Below, in pieces: positions 1 through 12,132 of a stretch of DNA of 64,000 nt. A program made the position numbers and the translations under genes. Source of the DNA: Pseudogracilibacillus sp. (GTDB lineage: Bacteria; Bacillota; Bacilli; Bacillales; Amphibacillaceae); NCBI GenBank assembly GCA_026169815.1, contig JAPFDT010000052.1, forward strand, positions 1 through 64,000, in the 5' to 3' direction. Each line of letters opens with the position of its first letter. Position 1 is the first letter of the stretch. The notes beneath the pieces are model-generated. The model was given only the letters and a program-made list of their open reading frames with translations, did no database searches and was not told the origin of the DNA.

Positions 1-62
1 GCGAACTTACGAAGTTAGTTGAGGTGTTGCCCGCGGAAAGCGAAGTAGGTTTCTGGAGCGTA
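1..62 (+). repeat. 3' half of a dispersed ~125-nt intergenic structured repeat (copy D, cut by window start)
   Basis: 'ttgaggtgttgcccgcggaaagcgaagtaggtttctggagcg' matches the 3' half of the copies at 25079-25213, 24776-24898 and 15987-16122 (cccacggaaagc... / cgcggaaagcgg...). Confidence 0.55.
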
Positions 63-148
63 GCTCACGCTGAAATAACATATAATTTACACCATATTTT
101 AGGTCGCTTTAATTAGCCACCAACACTATTTGACAAAGAACTATAATT

Positions 149-180
149 AAAAACGAGCCTATTATGTAGGCTCGTTTTTT
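149..180 (-). terminator. Rho-independent terminator after ilvA (could act bidirectionally)
   Basis: AAAAACGAGCCTA-ttatg-TAGGCTCGTTTTT perfect stem with A/T tracts on both sides. Confidence 0.85.
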
Positions 181-190
181 ATGTTAGTGC

Positions 191-1162
191 TTATGCTGGG
201 CATTTGTTAGCTAACTGTTGAATAAGTGGAATATTGTCAATATCAAAGTTACCTCCACTAACAATAACCCCACAATGTCTTGATTTAATTGAATCATTAT
301 GTGCAAATAATGCAGCTAATGCTGCAGCTCCCGCACCTTCCATCAATGTTTTATTACGTTCTAACATATATAGTATAGCACTTGCTACTTCTTCTTCTGA
401 GACTGTTACAATATCATCCACATACTGATTAATAAGTGGCAGAGTAAGTTTACCTGGTTCCTTTACAGCAATACCCTCTGCTATTGTGTCAGTTGGTAGA
501 GATTTTTTAGGATTAATTTGATGGAAACTATTATGCATTGCTGCAAAACGTTCTGTTTGAACACCGATAATACGAATGTTTTTATTGACATGTTTTGCGG
601 CAACGGCAACTCCACTTATAAGCCCTCCGCCACCAACAGGTACAATAAACGTGTCAATTCTATCTTCTTGTCGAAGCATTTCCATTGCTACTGTTCCTTG
701 TCCCGCCATTACATCATAATCATCAAAAGGATGCACATAAGTTGCACCTGTTTCACGTTGCTTTTCCATTGATGCAGCAAATGCTTCCTGAAATGTACTT
801 CCTGTGAGTACTACTTCAGCTCCATAGTTTTGCGTTGCTTCAATCTTAGCATGAGGGGTGCTTTCAGGCATGTAAATCATTGCCTTTACACCCAGCTTTC
901 TAGAAGCATAAGCTACTCCTTGAGCATGGTTTCCTGCTGAAGCAGTAATGACACCTTTATCAAGCTGCTCATTCGACAGTTGCATTAATTTAAATGTAGC
1001 ACCTCTAAATTTAAATGCGCCTGTCTTTTGTTGATTTTCCATTTTAAAGTACACTTTTTTATCCACAATTTGATTTGTAGTTGCTGATGTAATTAATGGT
1101 GTTCTGTGTACAATCGGCTTTAAGCGCTCTAATGCTTTATAAACTTTTTCACCTGTTATCAA
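191..1162 (-). CDS. ilvA: Threonine dehydratase, short form without C-terminal ACT-like domain
   Basis: PLP fold motifs (KMENQQKTGAFKFRGA, SAGNHAQGVA, PVGGGGLISG); 323 aa only; last gene of the ilv-leu cluster. Confidence 0.9.
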   Translation of the reverse strand: MITGEKVYKALERLKPIVHRTPLITSATTNQIVDKKVYFKMENQQKTGAFKFRGATFKLMQLSNEQLDKGVITASAGNHAQGVAYASRKLGVKAMIYMPESTPHAKIEATQNYGAEVVLTGSTFQEAFAASMEKQRETGATYVHPFDDYDVMAGQGTVAMEMLRQEDRIDTFIVPVGGGGLISGVAVAAKHVNKNIRIIGVQTERFAAMHNSFHQINPKKSLPTDTIAEGIAVKEPGKLTLPLINQYVDDIVTVSEEEVASAILYMLERNKTLMEGAGAAALAALFAHNDSIKSRHCGVIVSGGNFDIDNIPLIQQLANKCPA

Positions 1163-1203
1163 ATCCCCAATTACTCCACACTCCCTATTTCCACTTACTA
1201 ATA

Positions 1204-1788
1204 CTATAAACTACTTTTTTCGTATTCGCTAATTTTTTCTGCTAGCTGTAATGTAAGTGCAATATCATCCCAACCATTCATCACATTTTGACGATGGTAT
1301 TCCGGGATGTCGAAACTTATTTCAACTCCGCTATCATCGGTAATCTTTTTCGTTTCTAAATCTACATTTAAATGCAAATTACCGTTTTCTGCCTTTTCTA
1401 ACCATTCATTTACTTGTGCTTCATCGACTGCAATTGGAACTAATCCATTTTTAAAAGAGTTATTGTAAAAAATATCCGCAAAACTGGGTGCAATTAAGAC
1501 ACGAAATCCATAGTCTAATATGGACCAAGGTGCGTGTTCCCGTGATGAGCCGCAACCAAAATTATCTCCAGCAATTAAAATGGATGCATCATCATATTTA
1601 GGATCATTTAAGTTAAAGCTTGAGCGTTTATTTCCATCATCATCAAATCGCCAATGATAAAATAAAAACCGGCCAAAACCTGTTCTTTCAATCCGTTTTA
1701 AAAACTGTTTCGGAATTATCTGATCTGTATCGACATTTGTTCGATTCATTGGATAAACTAGACCTTTATGTTGTTTAATAGCTTCCAT
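1204..1788 (-). CDS. leuD: 3-isopropylmalate dehydratase small subunit
   Basis: NRTNVDTDQIIPKQFLKRI...GDNFGCGSSREHAPW. Confidence 0.97.
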   Translation of the reverse strand: MEAIKQHKGLVYPMNRTNVDTDQIIPKQFLKRIERTGFGRFLFYHWRFDDDGNKRSSFNLNDPKYDDASILIAGDNFGCGSSREHAPWSILDYGFRVLIAPSFADIFYNNSFKNGLVPIAVDEAQVNEWLEKAENGNLHLNVDLETKKITDDSGVEISFDIPEYHRQNVMNGWDDIALTLQLAEKISEYEKSSL

Positions 1789-1802
1789 GATGATTCTCCT
1801 TT

Positions 1803-3209
1803 CTAAATCGCTGTTTTCTCATAGTTACGTACGTCTACAAAGTGTCCCTCTATCGCCGCTGCTGCAGCCATTTCCGGGCTTACTAAGTGTGTTCTAGCAC
1901 CATTTCCTTGGCGACCTTCGAAGTTACGGTTCGATGTTGAAGCACATCTACCACCTGGAGGTACGATATCATCATTCATACCGAGACACATACTACATCC
2001 TGCATCACGCCATTCAAATCCTGCTTCCTTAAACACTTCATCTAGACCCTCTTCTTCAGCTTGCATTTTCACTAAAAAGGAACCTGGTACAACGATAGCG
2101 CGTACTGAATCTTTCACCTTTTTACCTTTGATAATACTAGCTGCTTTCTTTAAATCGTTTAGACGTGAATTCGTACATGAACCAATAAATACGTGGTCTA
2201 CTTCAATCGACGTCATTGGTTGAGCTTCTTCTAGCCCCATATATTCTAAAGCTAACTTTACTTCTTCTTTGTTATCAACATCAGCGATTGTCGGAGTTGA
2301 ACTACTAACTGGTACTCCCATTCCAGGGTTTGTACCCCATGTTACTTGAGGTTCAATTTCTTCTGCTTGAATCGATAGCGTTTTATCATACGTTGCTCCT
2401 TCATCAGTCGCTAAAGCAAGCCATTCCTCAGCTAATTCATCAAACTCTTCCCCTTTTGGAACATGACGTTTTCCACGTAAAAATTCGACTGTCGTTTCAT
2501 CTGGACTAATTAAACCAGCACGAGCTCCAGCTTCAATTGACATATTACAAATTGTCATACGTTCTTCCATCGACATTTTGCGAATCGCATCACCAGTATA
2601 TTCAATGATATGTCCATTACCCATACGTACACCGTATTTCGCAATAACAGCTAAAATTAAGTCTTTAGCTGTTACACCTTGACCTAATTCACCGTCGACA
2701 CGTACGTTTAATGTTTTTGGTTTTGCTTGCCAAATTGTTTGTGTTGCTAAGACGTGCTCTACTTCACTTGTCCCTATTCCAAATGCAATCGCACCGAAAG
2801 CACCGTGTGTAGATGTATGACTATCCCCACAAACAATCGTTTTACCTGGTTGTGTTAAACCAAGTTGTGGTCCAATAACGTGAACAATTCCTTGGTCTGG
2901 ATGGAACATATCAGCAAGAGGTACACCGAACTCTTTACAGTTTTTCTCTAATGCTTCCATTTGCTTCTTTGAAATTGGATCTTTTATTGTGTCACGATCT
3001 TTCGTCGGTACGTTATGATCCATCGTCGCAAACGTTAAATCGGGGCGACGAACTTGACGATTTGTCATTCGTAATCCTTCAAATGCTTGAGGAGAGGTAA
3101 CTTCATGAACCAAATGTAAATCAATATAAATTAAATCTGGCTTACCTTCTTCTTCATGTACTATTTTCTGCTCCCAAACTTTTTCAATGATTGTTTTTGG
3201 CTCTGACAT
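1803..3209 (-). CDS. leuC: 3-isopropylmalate dehydratase large subunit
   Basis: Aconitase family motifs ([30 protein letters not shown]). Confidence 0.97.
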   Translation of the reverse strand: MSEPKTIIEKVWEQKIVHEEEGKPDLIYIDLHLVHEVTSPQAFEGLRMTNRQVRRPDLTFATMDHNVPTKDRDTIKDPISKKQMEALEKNCKEFGVPLADMFHPDQGIVHVIGPQLGLTQPGKTIVCGDSHTSTHGAFGAIAFGIGTSEVEHVLATQTIWQAKPKTLNVRVDGELGQGVTAKDLILAVIAKYGVRMGNGHIIEYTGDAIRKMSMEERMTICNMSIEAGARAGLISPDETTVEFLRGKRHVPKGEEFDELAEEWLALATDEGATYDKTLSIQAEEIEPQVTWGTNPGMGVPVSSSTPTIADVDNKEEVKLALEYMGLEEAQPMTSIEVDHVFIGSCTNSRLNDLKKAASIIKGKKVKDSVRAIVVPGSFLVKMQAEEEGLDEVFKEAGFEWRDAGCSMCLGMNDDIVPPGGRCASTSNRNFEGRQGNGARTHLVSPEMAAAAAIEGHFVDVRNYEKTAI

Positions 3210-3227
3210 ATGAACACCCCCGCTATA

Positions 3228-4292
3228 TTAGTTAATATGACTAATTACAATGTCAGTCATTTCTTCTGTCCCTACTTGTGTTCCGTTTTCTATACTTAAA
3301 TCTGCTGTATAATAACCAGCTTCTAAACTTTGTTCTACTGCCTTCTCAATTACCTCTGCTTCATCATTCATATTGAGTGAATAACGTAACATCATTGCAG
3401 CTGATAAAATCATCCCTAATGGGTTAGCAATTCCTTTTCCAGCGATATCAGGTGCTGAACCATGGATCGGTTCATATAAACCAATCTCATCAGATAGACT
3501 AGCTGATGGTAACATACCAATGGAACCTGTTAATACTGATCCTTCATCACTTAAAATATCACCGAATAAATTTTCCGTAACAATAACGTCGAAATGAGTC
3601 GGATTTGTAATAAGTTTCATAGCTGCTGAGTCGACTAACATATGCTCAATAGTGACATCAGGATAATCCCGTTTCTTTTCTTCGACAATTTCACGCCATA
3701 AACGACTTGATTCTAATACGTTTGCTTTGTCTACAGACGTTAAATGCTTATTACGTAATTGTGCGCTCTCAAAACCTTTTTCAACGATACGCTCAATTTC
3801 ATGACGGTGGTATAGTAATGTATCTACAACCGTATTGCCATCGTCACGTCGTTCTCTAGGTGTACCAAAGTATAGACCACCTGTTAATTCTCGAACGACA
3901 TAAATATCAGAACCATCTATGACTGATTCTTTTAGTGGTGAGGCATGTAATAATGGTGCAAATCCTTTTATTGGACGAATGTTTGCATAGAGATTTAATG
4001 CTTTCCTAATTTTCAGTAACCCTTGTTCAGGTCGTAAATGAGTTGGAAGTTCATCGTATGCTGGTCCACCTATTGCACCTAATAAAATAGCATCTGCTTG
4101 AACACAAGCATTAACTGTTTCATCTGTTAACGGTTCGCCATGCTTATCATATGCCGCACCACCAATTTCGTGGTTGTCAAATTCAAATGTATGGCCATAC
4201 TTATCAGCTACTGTTTCTAACACTTTAACAGCTGATTTCATAATTTCTGGCCCGATACCGTCTCCTGGAAGTACAATGATTTTTTTCGACAT
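3228..4292 (-). CDS. leuB: 3-isopropylmalate dehydrogenase
   Basis: VLPGDGIGPE, VTENLFGDILSDEGSVLTGSIGMLPSAS, EPIHGSAPDIAGKGIANP. Confidence 0.97.
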   Translation of the reverse strand: MSKKIIVLPGDGIGPEIMKSAVKVLETVADKYGHTFEFDNHEIGGAAYDKHGEPLTDETVNACVQADAILLGAIGGPAYDELPTHLRPEQGLLKIRKALNLYANIRPIKGFAPLLHASPLKESVIDGSDIYVVRELTGGLYFGTPRERRDDGNTVVDTLLYHRHEIERIVEKGFESAQLRNKHLTSVDKANVLESSRLWREIVEEKKRDYPDVTIEHMLVDSAAMKLITNPTHFDVIVTENLFGDILSDEGSVLTGSIGMLPSASLSDEIGLYEPIHGSAPDIAGKGIANPLGMILSAAMMLRYSLNMNDEAEVIEKAVEQSLEAGYYTADLSIENGTQVGTEEMTDIVISHIN

Positions 4293-4322
4293 GTTGCCCC
4301 TACTTTCTAGCCTTTATAGCTA

Positions 4323-5861
4323 CTAAGCTTGATTCATATTCTTCTGGATAATATAGCGATTAACTGCGTTCATAAATGCATTTGCTGAAGCTTCAATCAC
4401 ATCTTGCGCTGAGCCTCGTCCATTCATTTGTTCTCCATTTACTAATAGTTGAACATGCGATTGTGCTAATGCATCTTTACCGCGACCGACTGAAGTAATC
4501 TGATAATCTACTAACTCTAGCTCTTCTGCTATCAATTTATCGAGCGCAGCATATAAAGCTTCTACACTACCATTTCCTGTACACGCTTCTTGTAACGTTT
4601 TATTATCAGGTGTCGTTAAACGGACTGTAGCTGTTGGAATACTATTTGTTCCGTACTGTATTTGCATCGTTTCTACTTCATACTTCTCTACCGCTGAAGC
4701 AATCGTTTGAACTTCAGTTAAAATAGTAAATAAATCGTCATCTGTTACTTCTTTTTTACGGTCTGTTAATAGTTTAAAGCTCTTAAACGCTTCTTTTAAT
4801 TTCTCATCTGTAAGGTCATACCCCATTGATTTTACTTTATCGTTAAATGCGTGACGTCCCGAATGCTTTCCTAAAAACAAGTTGTTAGATGAGACACCAA
4901 CAAGTTCTGGTGTTATAATCTCATACGTTTCAGCATGTTTTAACACACCATCTTGGTGAATCCCTGACTCATGAGCAAACGCATTTTTCCCTACTATTGC
5001 TTTGTTTGCTTGAATATGCATTCCTGTTAGTTTAGAAACTAAATCACTCGTACGTTTAATTTCATTTAGCGTAATATTCGTTTCATATGGATAGTGGTCA
5101 GAACGAATATGGAATGCTACTGCTAATTCTTCTAAAGAAGCATTTCCTGCACGTTCACCGATTCCATTAATCGTACCTTCAATTTGTCTTGCGCCATTTT
5201 CTACAGCAGCAATTGAATTTGCAACTGCTAAACCTAAGTCATCATGACAATGACATGACAAAATCGCTTTATCGACATTTGGCACATTATCTCGGACATA
5301 TTTAAACATATTACCGTATTCTAACGGAGTGGCATAACCAACTGTATCTGGTAGATTAATAACAGTTGCTCCAGCATCAATCACTTTTTCGATAATTTCA
5401 GCTAAAAAAGGCAACTCTGTACGAGATGCATCTTCAGCCGACCATTGAACTTGTGAAAACTTGCTACTAGCATACTGTACCATTGCAACCGCTTGGTTAA
5501 TTACTTCATCTGGAGTCATTTGGAGTTTATATTCCATATGGATAGGTGATGTAGCTATAAATATATGGACACAAGGATATTCTGCTCCTTTTAATGCGTC
5601 CCAAGCCGCATCAATATCAGATTTAACTGAGCGAGCAAGTGCTGTAACAGATGTGCCTTTAACTGTATCGGCAATCATCTTTACAGCTTCAAAATCGCCT
5701 TTGGAGGAAGCAGGAAATCCTGCTTCCATTCTATCTACTCCAAAGCGCTCTAATTGCTTCGCTATCTCTAATTTTTCTAATCGATTTAAGTTCACTCCTG
5801 GTGATTGCTCACCATCTCGCAATGTCGTATCAAAAATTTGGATCCTCGGCAATCTTTTCAC
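4323..5861 (-). CDS. leuA: 2-isopropylmalate synthase
   Basis: [29 protein letters not shown]; annotated start is GTG, but a TTG at 5852 has better spacing to AGGAAG. Confidence 0.96.
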   Translation of the reverse strand: MKRLPRIQIFDTTLRDGEQSPGVNLNRLEKLEIAKQLERFGVDRMEAGFPASSKGDFEAVKMIADTVKGTSVTALARSVKSDIDAAWDALKGAEYPCVHIFIATSPIHMEYKLQMTPDEVINQAVAMVQYASSKFSQVQWSAEDASRTELPFLAEIIEKVIDAGATVINLPDTVGYATPLEYGNMFKYVRDNVPNVDKAILSCHCHDDLGLAVANSIAAVENGARQIEGTINGIGERAGNASLEELAVAFHIRSDHYPYETNITLNEIKRTSDLVSKLTGMHIQANKAIVGKNAFAHESGIHQDGVLKHAETYEIITPELVGVSSNNLFLGKHSGRHAFNDKVKSMGYDLTDEKLKEAFKSFKLLTDRKKEVTDDDLFTILTEVQTIASAVEKYEVETMQIQYGTNSIPTATVRLTTPDNKTLQEACTGNGSVEALYAALDKLIAEELELVDYQITSVGRGKDALAQSHVQLLVNGEQMNGRGSAQDVIEASANAFMNAVNRYIIQKNMNQA

Positions 5862-5875
5862 TTCCTATATTTATA

Positions 5876-6901
<1,026 letters not shown>

Positions 6902-6940
6902 CTATAATTTTTATATTTTTTAAAACATAAATCCACTAGT

Positions 6941-7465
6941 TTATACGGTGAAACGATTCATATCTGCTACTTGAGCAGGTTGAGGTTGATGACCTCTTAA
7001 AAATGCAGTGACACCTGTTTTTGCAAGCTCTTTTATACCATAAGGTTTTAATAGAGCAATGAGCGCATCTGTCTTATCTGGTTTCCCAGTTACTTGAATT
7101 GTAATACTATCTTTACTTATATCAATGACGCTTGCGCGAAACGGTGTAATAAGTCCTTGAATTTCATTACTCAATTGTGCTGAACTCGCTACCTTTATGA
7201 GTGCTAATTCTCTTGCTACAATTGCTTTATCAGTAATATCAGAAACTTTTATAACATCTATTTGTTTATTGAGCTGTTTCGTTAATTGTTCTACTTTTTG
7301 ATGATCATTTACTTCAACAACTAATGTCATTTTTGAAATACCTGGTGTTTCTGTTTCTCCTACTGAGATACTTTCGATATTAAACTGTCTACGTTGTAGC
7401 ATACCAGTTACTCGGTTTAAAACACCACTATGATTTTGAACAGTTAGTGTGATGATTCGTTTCAT
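6941..7465 (-). CDS. ilvN: Acetolactate synthase small subunit
   Basis: ACT domain [36 protein letters not shown]; overlaps ilvB. Confidence 0.95.
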   Translation of the reverse strand: MKRIITLTVQNHSGVLNRVTGMLQRRQFNIESISVGETETPGISKMTLVVEVNDHQKVEQLTKQLNKQIDVIKVSDITDKAIVARELALIKVASSAQLSNEIQGLITPFRASVIDISKDSITIQVTGKPDKTDALIALLKPYGIKELAKTGVTAFLRGHQPQPAQVADMNRFTV

Positions 7466-9183
7466 TTCGTCACCCCTACCATTTGATGTATTCCTTTTCC
7501 TGGAGCAATCATTGGATACACCTTTTCCTTTTTAATGATTCTAAAATCTGCTAAAACAGGACCATCATAAGATAATATATCTTGTAATGCAGCTTCAACA
7601 TCTGCTTCTTTTTCGACCTTCATTCCGCGAATGCCATAACTTTCTGCCATTTTAACAAAATCAGGATTGACATCAAATAATGATTCAGAGTAACGTTCGT
7701 CATAAAACGTTTCTTGCCACTGCCTGACCATACCTAGTGCAGAGTTATTTAAAATGATGACTTTCACAGGTAAATTGAATTGTTTTAGTAGCATTAACTC
7801 TTGCATATTCATTTGGAATCCACCGTCACCCGAGATCGAGACAACTAAATCATCAGGACGACCAAATTGAGCACCGATAGCCGATGGGAAACCAAAGCCC
7901 ATTGAACCTAGACCACCAGATGTTACCCAATTATTTGGTTTATCTAATGTATAATACTGAGCTGCCCACATTTGATGTTGACCAACGTCAGTTGTAACAA
8001 TCGCATCACCATTTGTATGTTCATGAATTTTCTTAATTAACCATTGTGGCGCGATCGCTTCATCAGATTGATTATTCCATAACGGATAGGTCTCTTGGTT
8101 CTCTCGAATAGTTTCTTTCCAACTACCATGATCCGGCATAGATATTTCATGTGTTAGCAATGCTTCTAATGCCTTCTTTGCATCGGCTACAACTGGAATT
8201 TCAGTTGGTACGTTTTTACCAATTTCAGCTGGATCGATATCAATGTGAGCAACTTTTGCCATTGGTGCAAAGTGTTGTAGATTACCTGTTAAACGGTCAT
8301 CAAAACGTGCTCCTATATTAATTAATAAATCACTATCATATATCGCCATGTTTGCTGTATAAGAACCATGCATTCCACCCATCCCTAATGCAAGTGGGTT
8401 TGAACCTGGAAAACTACCTAATCCTAACAGTGTATTAACAACTGGTAATTCATATTTCTCTACAAATTGTTTTAACTCTGCTGTCGCATCTGAGAATAGT
8501 ACACCTGCACCCGCTAGAACAACTGGACGTTTTGCCTTTCCTAACGCTTCAGCTAAACGAATAATTTGTAGTGGGTTCGGCTTTGTCGTCGGCTGATAAC
8601 CTGGTAATTCAAAGTTTATATCACGATTAACATCAGGAATTGCCTCTGCAATATCTTTCGGAACATCTACTACTACTGGTCCTGGACGACCTGTCGTTGC
8701 AATATGGAATGCTTCGTGAACAATTCTAGGAAGATCCGCGATATTTTCTACTTGATAGTTATACTTTGTAATTGGTGTCGTAATTCCTAACACATCCGAT
8801 TCCTGAAACGCGTCTGTTCCAATTACGTGACTACCTACCTGGCCAGTGAAAATAACAAGTGGTAACGAATCCATCATTGCATCGGTAATACCCGTAATTA
8901 AATTCGTTGCCCCTGGACCTGAAGTTGCAATAACAACACCAGGCTTCCCTGTCACTCGAGCATATCCTTCAGCGGCAAATATAGCACCTTGTTCATGCCG
9001 AGTTAAAATATGTTCAAATGTTTGTTCACCTCGATATAAAGCATCGTAAATTGGTAAAACAGCACCACCTGGATATCCGAATATCGTATCAACCTTCATG
9101 TCAGTTAGTAACTCTACCAACAAATCAGCACCTGTTATTTGCTTATCAACTATCGGCTGACTTGTCTTTACATCTGCCTTCAC
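7462..9183 (-). CDS. ilvB: Acetolactate synthase large subunit
   Basis: TPP enzyme motifs ([47 protein letters not shown]). Confidence 0.97.
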   Translation of the reverse strand: MKADVKTSQPIVDKQITGADLLVELLTDMKVDTIFGYPGGAVLPIYDALYRGEQTFEHILTRHEQGAIFAAEGYARVTGKPGVVIATSGPGATNLITGITDAMMDSLPLVIFTGQVGSHVIGTDAFQESDVLGITTPITKYNYQVENIADLPRIVHEAFHIATTGRPGPVVVDVPKDIAEAIPDVNRDINFELPGYQPTTKPNPLQIIRLAEALGKAKRPVVLAGAGVLFSDATAELKQFVEKYELPVVNTLLGLGSFPGSNPLALGMGGMHGSYTANMAIYDSDLLINIGARFDDRLTGNLQHFAPMAKVAHIDIDPAEIGKNVPTEIPVVADAKKALEALLTHEISMPDHGSWKETIRENQETYPLWNNQSDEAIAPQWLIKKIHEHTNGDAIVTTDVGQHQMWAAQYYTLDKPNNWVTSGGLGSMGFGFPSAIGAQFGRPDDLVVSISGDGGFQMNMQELMLLKQFNLPVKVIILNNSALGMVRQWQETFYDERYSESLFDVNPDFVKMAESYGIRGMKVEKEADVEAALQDILSYDGPVLADFRIIKKEKVYPMIAPGKGIHQMVGVTK

Positions 9184-9241
9184 TTTTCTTCCTCCTCATG
9201 AAATGATTATTTTATATTTTTCAATCATGTATTAAAAATAT

Positions 9242-9256
9242 ATTATTTTGAAAATT
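9242..9256 (-). promoter_or_regulatory. Candidate CodY box between the T-box terminator and ilvB
   Basis: AATTTTCAAAATAAT (minus strand), 12/15 to the CodY consensus AATTTTCNGAAAATT. Confidence 0.3.
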
Positions 9257-9365
9257 CAATCTTTAATGATTTTCAAATTTGTTAGAAAACTTAATTTAAA
9301 TGAATATGTTACATGACTACGTTAATTCTTGGTGTTCATTCTTGTTGTCCGCGTATTATGTCAAT

Positions 9366-9678
9366 ATAAAAACTCTTCCCTCCCCCTAAAATCCATCGTA
9401 CATATAGATTTTTATGGGGAGAAAAGAGTTACTTTTCACGGTACCACCCAACATATTCATAGCTCTCTCACGAAAGCTAGCTTGTTAGACTTTAAGTTTA
9501 CTTAAAGCCTGATTTGGTAACAGGTGTTATCGAAAACACCCGGTTATGCCTAATGAGATTACCCGTTCAACATAACACTCAGGGATGATGTCAGCGTAAG
9601 ATGTGCTTCTAGGCTTCCAGCAACCCTAGATCTCTGTAAACACATGGAATCTTACCTTTTATTCCCGTCATTGATTTT
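9366..9678 (-). ncRNA. T-box leader (tRNA-sensing riboswitch) of ilvB operon; apparent AUC (Ile) specifier at 9589-9587
   Basis: Minus strand TGGGTGGTACCGTG (9450-9437) matches T-box consensus AGGGTGGNACCGCG; followed by terminator AACTCTTTTCTCCCC...GGGGGAGGGAAGAGTT-TTTA; stem I paired segments GTAAGAT/ATCTTAC flank gctgacAUCa. Confidence 0.9.
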
Positions 9679-9793
9679 ATTATAAAACATTTATCTTAAT
9701 GATTATTTATATTATACGTCATTTAAATTAAAAATACAGTAATATGCTGTTAATTCAATTATTTTTAACAATTTAGAATAACACGAATGACTG

Positions 9794-10693
9794 TTATGCC
9801 TTTTCGCTATAACAGCGAACGCCATCTGTTAATGTTTTTTCTCGGAATGCTTGAAGTAATTCGCTCGTTATTATTCCAGGCTTACCATTTCCAATCGAAC
9901 GTTCATCGACAATAACGACTGGAATAACTTCTGCTGCTGTACCTGTTAAAAATACTTCATCTGCAATATAAACATCATGCAGTGTAAAAGGAACTTCTTC
10001 AAAAGAATATCCTTTTTCTTTAATAATTTCTATAATCGCATTTCTCGTAATACCTTCTAAAGCTCCAAGATAAACTGGAGGTGTCTTAATTACGTCATTT
10101 TTAACAATAAAAATGTTATCTGCAGATCCTTCTGTAACGAATCCTTGATTATTTAAAATAAGTGCCTCATCTGCTCCCGATTGGACAGACGATAATTTCA
10201 CTAATATATTATTCAAATAATTTAATGACTTAATTTGCGGATTAAGCACATCTGGACTGCTGCGACGATTTGGTACAGATGCTACTTTCAATCCATTTTC
10301 ATATAACTCCTTAGCATAAATCGCCAACTCTTCTACGATCACAATAACAGTTGGTGCGTCGCAATTTCTTGGGTCTAACCCTAAATCGCCTGGCCCTCTT
10401 GATACAACAACACGAATGTAAGCATTCATTACTTTATTCTTCTCAACTGTATCAACGATGATATCTGTCATTTCCTGTTTCGTATGCGGTATTTGTAACA
10501 TAATAGAATGTGCTGATTCATATAAACGATTAACATGTTCTGTTAATTTGTAAACATTACCTTCATAAATACGGATACCTTCAAAAACACCATCACCATA
10601 CAAAAAGCCATGGTCATAAATAGAAATTACCGCTTCTTCTTTCGGTACAAGAGACCCGTTAAGATAAATTAGTTGTTTACTCATCGTTAGCAC
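9794..10693 (-). CDS. ilvE: Branched-chain amino acid aminotransferase
   Basis: Class IV aminotransferase motifs (YDHGFLYGDGVFEGIRIYEG, YLNNILVKL, EVFLTGTAAEVIPV). Confidence 0.93.
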   Translation of the reverse strand: MLTMSKQLIYLNGSLVPKEEAVISIYDHGFLYGDGVFEGIRIYEGNVYKLTEHVNRLYESAHSIMLQIPHTKQEMTDIIVDTVEKNKVMNAYIRVVVSRGPGDLGLDPRNCDAPTVIVIVEELAIYAKELYENGLKVASVPNRRSSPDVLNPQIKSLNYLNNILVKLSSVQSGADEALILNNQGFVTEGSADNIFIVKNDVIKTPPVYLGALEGITRNAIIEIIKEKGYSFEEVPFTLHDVYIADEVFLTGTAAEVIPVVIVDERSIGNGKPGIITSELLQAFREKTLTDGVRCYSEKA

Positions 10694-10804
10694 TTCTTTC
10701 TATTCATTTATAATCTTAATTTCATTGAAGCAAATTATGAATGTCAGATAATAATACAATCTTTTTATCATTCAGTCAATTAGTTTGAATAGAATTTTTA
10801 TCTT

Positions 10805-11422
10805 CTATAGTAAAAACCTTCCTTCTCGTAAATAAATAACTTTATTAGCTAACTTTTTTACTTCTTCTTTGTTATGAGTTACTAAGACAATCGGTATTTT
10901 CCACCGTTGATGCAAAGCCAATACTTGCTCATAGCTAATTGCTTTTGTTTCATCATCTAGTGCAGAAAATGGCTCGTCTAACAATAATATGTCTGGTTTT
11001 GTTGCTAAAGCACGAATTAATGCCGTCCGCTGTCTTTCTCCACCTGATATTTCACGGGGATATTGTTCCTTTAAGTGCGACATTTGCAGCTCATTTAATA
11101 AATTAAGAGCTAATGATTCTCTTTTCATACCGTATTGTATGTTTTCCCATACAGTCATATGAGGAAATAATGCATATTGTTGAAAAACATAACCGACTTT
11201 TCGTTTCGCTACGTCGACATTTGCTTTTCCCGCTTCAAATAAAGCCCGATTGTTTAAGTAAATGCTTCCTGATTGCGGTTTTAAAAGCCCTGCAATTGCA
11301 TGAAGTGTCGTGGTCTTCCCTGAACCTGATGGACCGTATAAAGCAACAATTTCCTCACCAACAGAAAAATCAACATCTAACATAAAATGAGTCAGTTGTT
11401 TTTTTATTTTTACAGATAGCAT
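10805..11422 (-). CDS. modC: Molybdate ABC transporter ATP-binding protein (short, no C-terminal Mop/TOBE domain)
   Basis: Walker A GPSGSGKTT, ISGGERQRTALIRAL, LLLDEPFSALD; adjacent to modB and modA. Confidence 0.85.
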   Translation of the reverse strand: MLSVKIKKQLTHFMLDVDFSVGEEIVALYGPSGSGKTTTLHAIAGLLKPQSGSIYLNNRALFEAGKANVDVAKRKVGYVFQQYALFPHMTVWENIQYGMKRESLALNLLNELQMSHLKEQYPREISGGERQRTALIRALATKPDILLLDEPFSALDDETKAISYEQVLALHQRWKIPIVLVTHNKEEVKKLANKVIYLREGRFLL

Positions 11423-11433
11423 ATTATTTCCTC

Positions 11434-12114
11434 CTAACGGTTATGTTTCGTCATATTTCTAGCACTCCACCAATTCAACCATAATATAGCAAAGAACCCT
11501 AATGCTACAATTGTCATGACCCAAACTTTCGCAGTATCCATATCACCAGATTCTACCGCAAAATAAATCGCAAGCGGAATCGTATCTGTCACATTCGGTA
11601 TATAACCTGCCAACATTAATGTGGCACCAAATTCACCTAATCCACGCGCAAAAGCTAATACTAATCCTGCTAACAATCCTGGCCAAGCTAACGGAAATGA
11701 AATCGTCCAAAACACTTGCCACTTCGTTTTTCCCATCGTTCTTGCCGCATTTTCTAAATTAATATCATACTGCTGAAATGCCGCCGAAGCACTTTGATAC
11801 ATTAACGGAAAAGAAACAACAATTGACGCAAGTAGAGCTCCATACCACGTAAAAACGATTTGAAAATCAAACCAATCGATTAGTAATTTTCCAATAAGTC
11901 CATTTTTTCCAAATAAATATAATAAGCCAAACCCTACAACAGTAGGTGGTAAAACTAACGGTAATAAAAAGATCGCTTCAATAATCGACTTTCCATAAAA
12001 AGTCCGCCGACTAATCATATAAGCAAATAAGACACCGATGAGAAAAACGACGATAGTGGAAATACTTGCTGTTTTTAACGATAACCATAGCGGAAATAAC
12101 TCTATATCTCCCAT
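11434..12114 (-). CDS. modB: Molybdate ABC transporter permease
   Basis: LPLVLPPTVVGFGLLYLFG, ARGLGEFGATLMLAG. Confidence 0.92.
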   Translation of the reverse strand: MGDIELFPLWLSLKTASISTIVVFLIGVLFAYMISRRTFYGKSIIEAIFLLPLVLPPTVVGFGLLYLFGKNGLIGKLLIDWFDFQIVFTWYGALLASIVVSFPLMYQSASAAFQQYDINLENAARTMGKTKWQVFWTISFPLAWPGLLAGLVLAFARGLGEFGATLMLAGYIPNVTDTIPLAIYFAVESGDMDTAKVWVMTIVALGFFAILWLNWWSARNMTKHNR

Positions 12115-12132
12115 ATGTTCTCCACCTTACAT

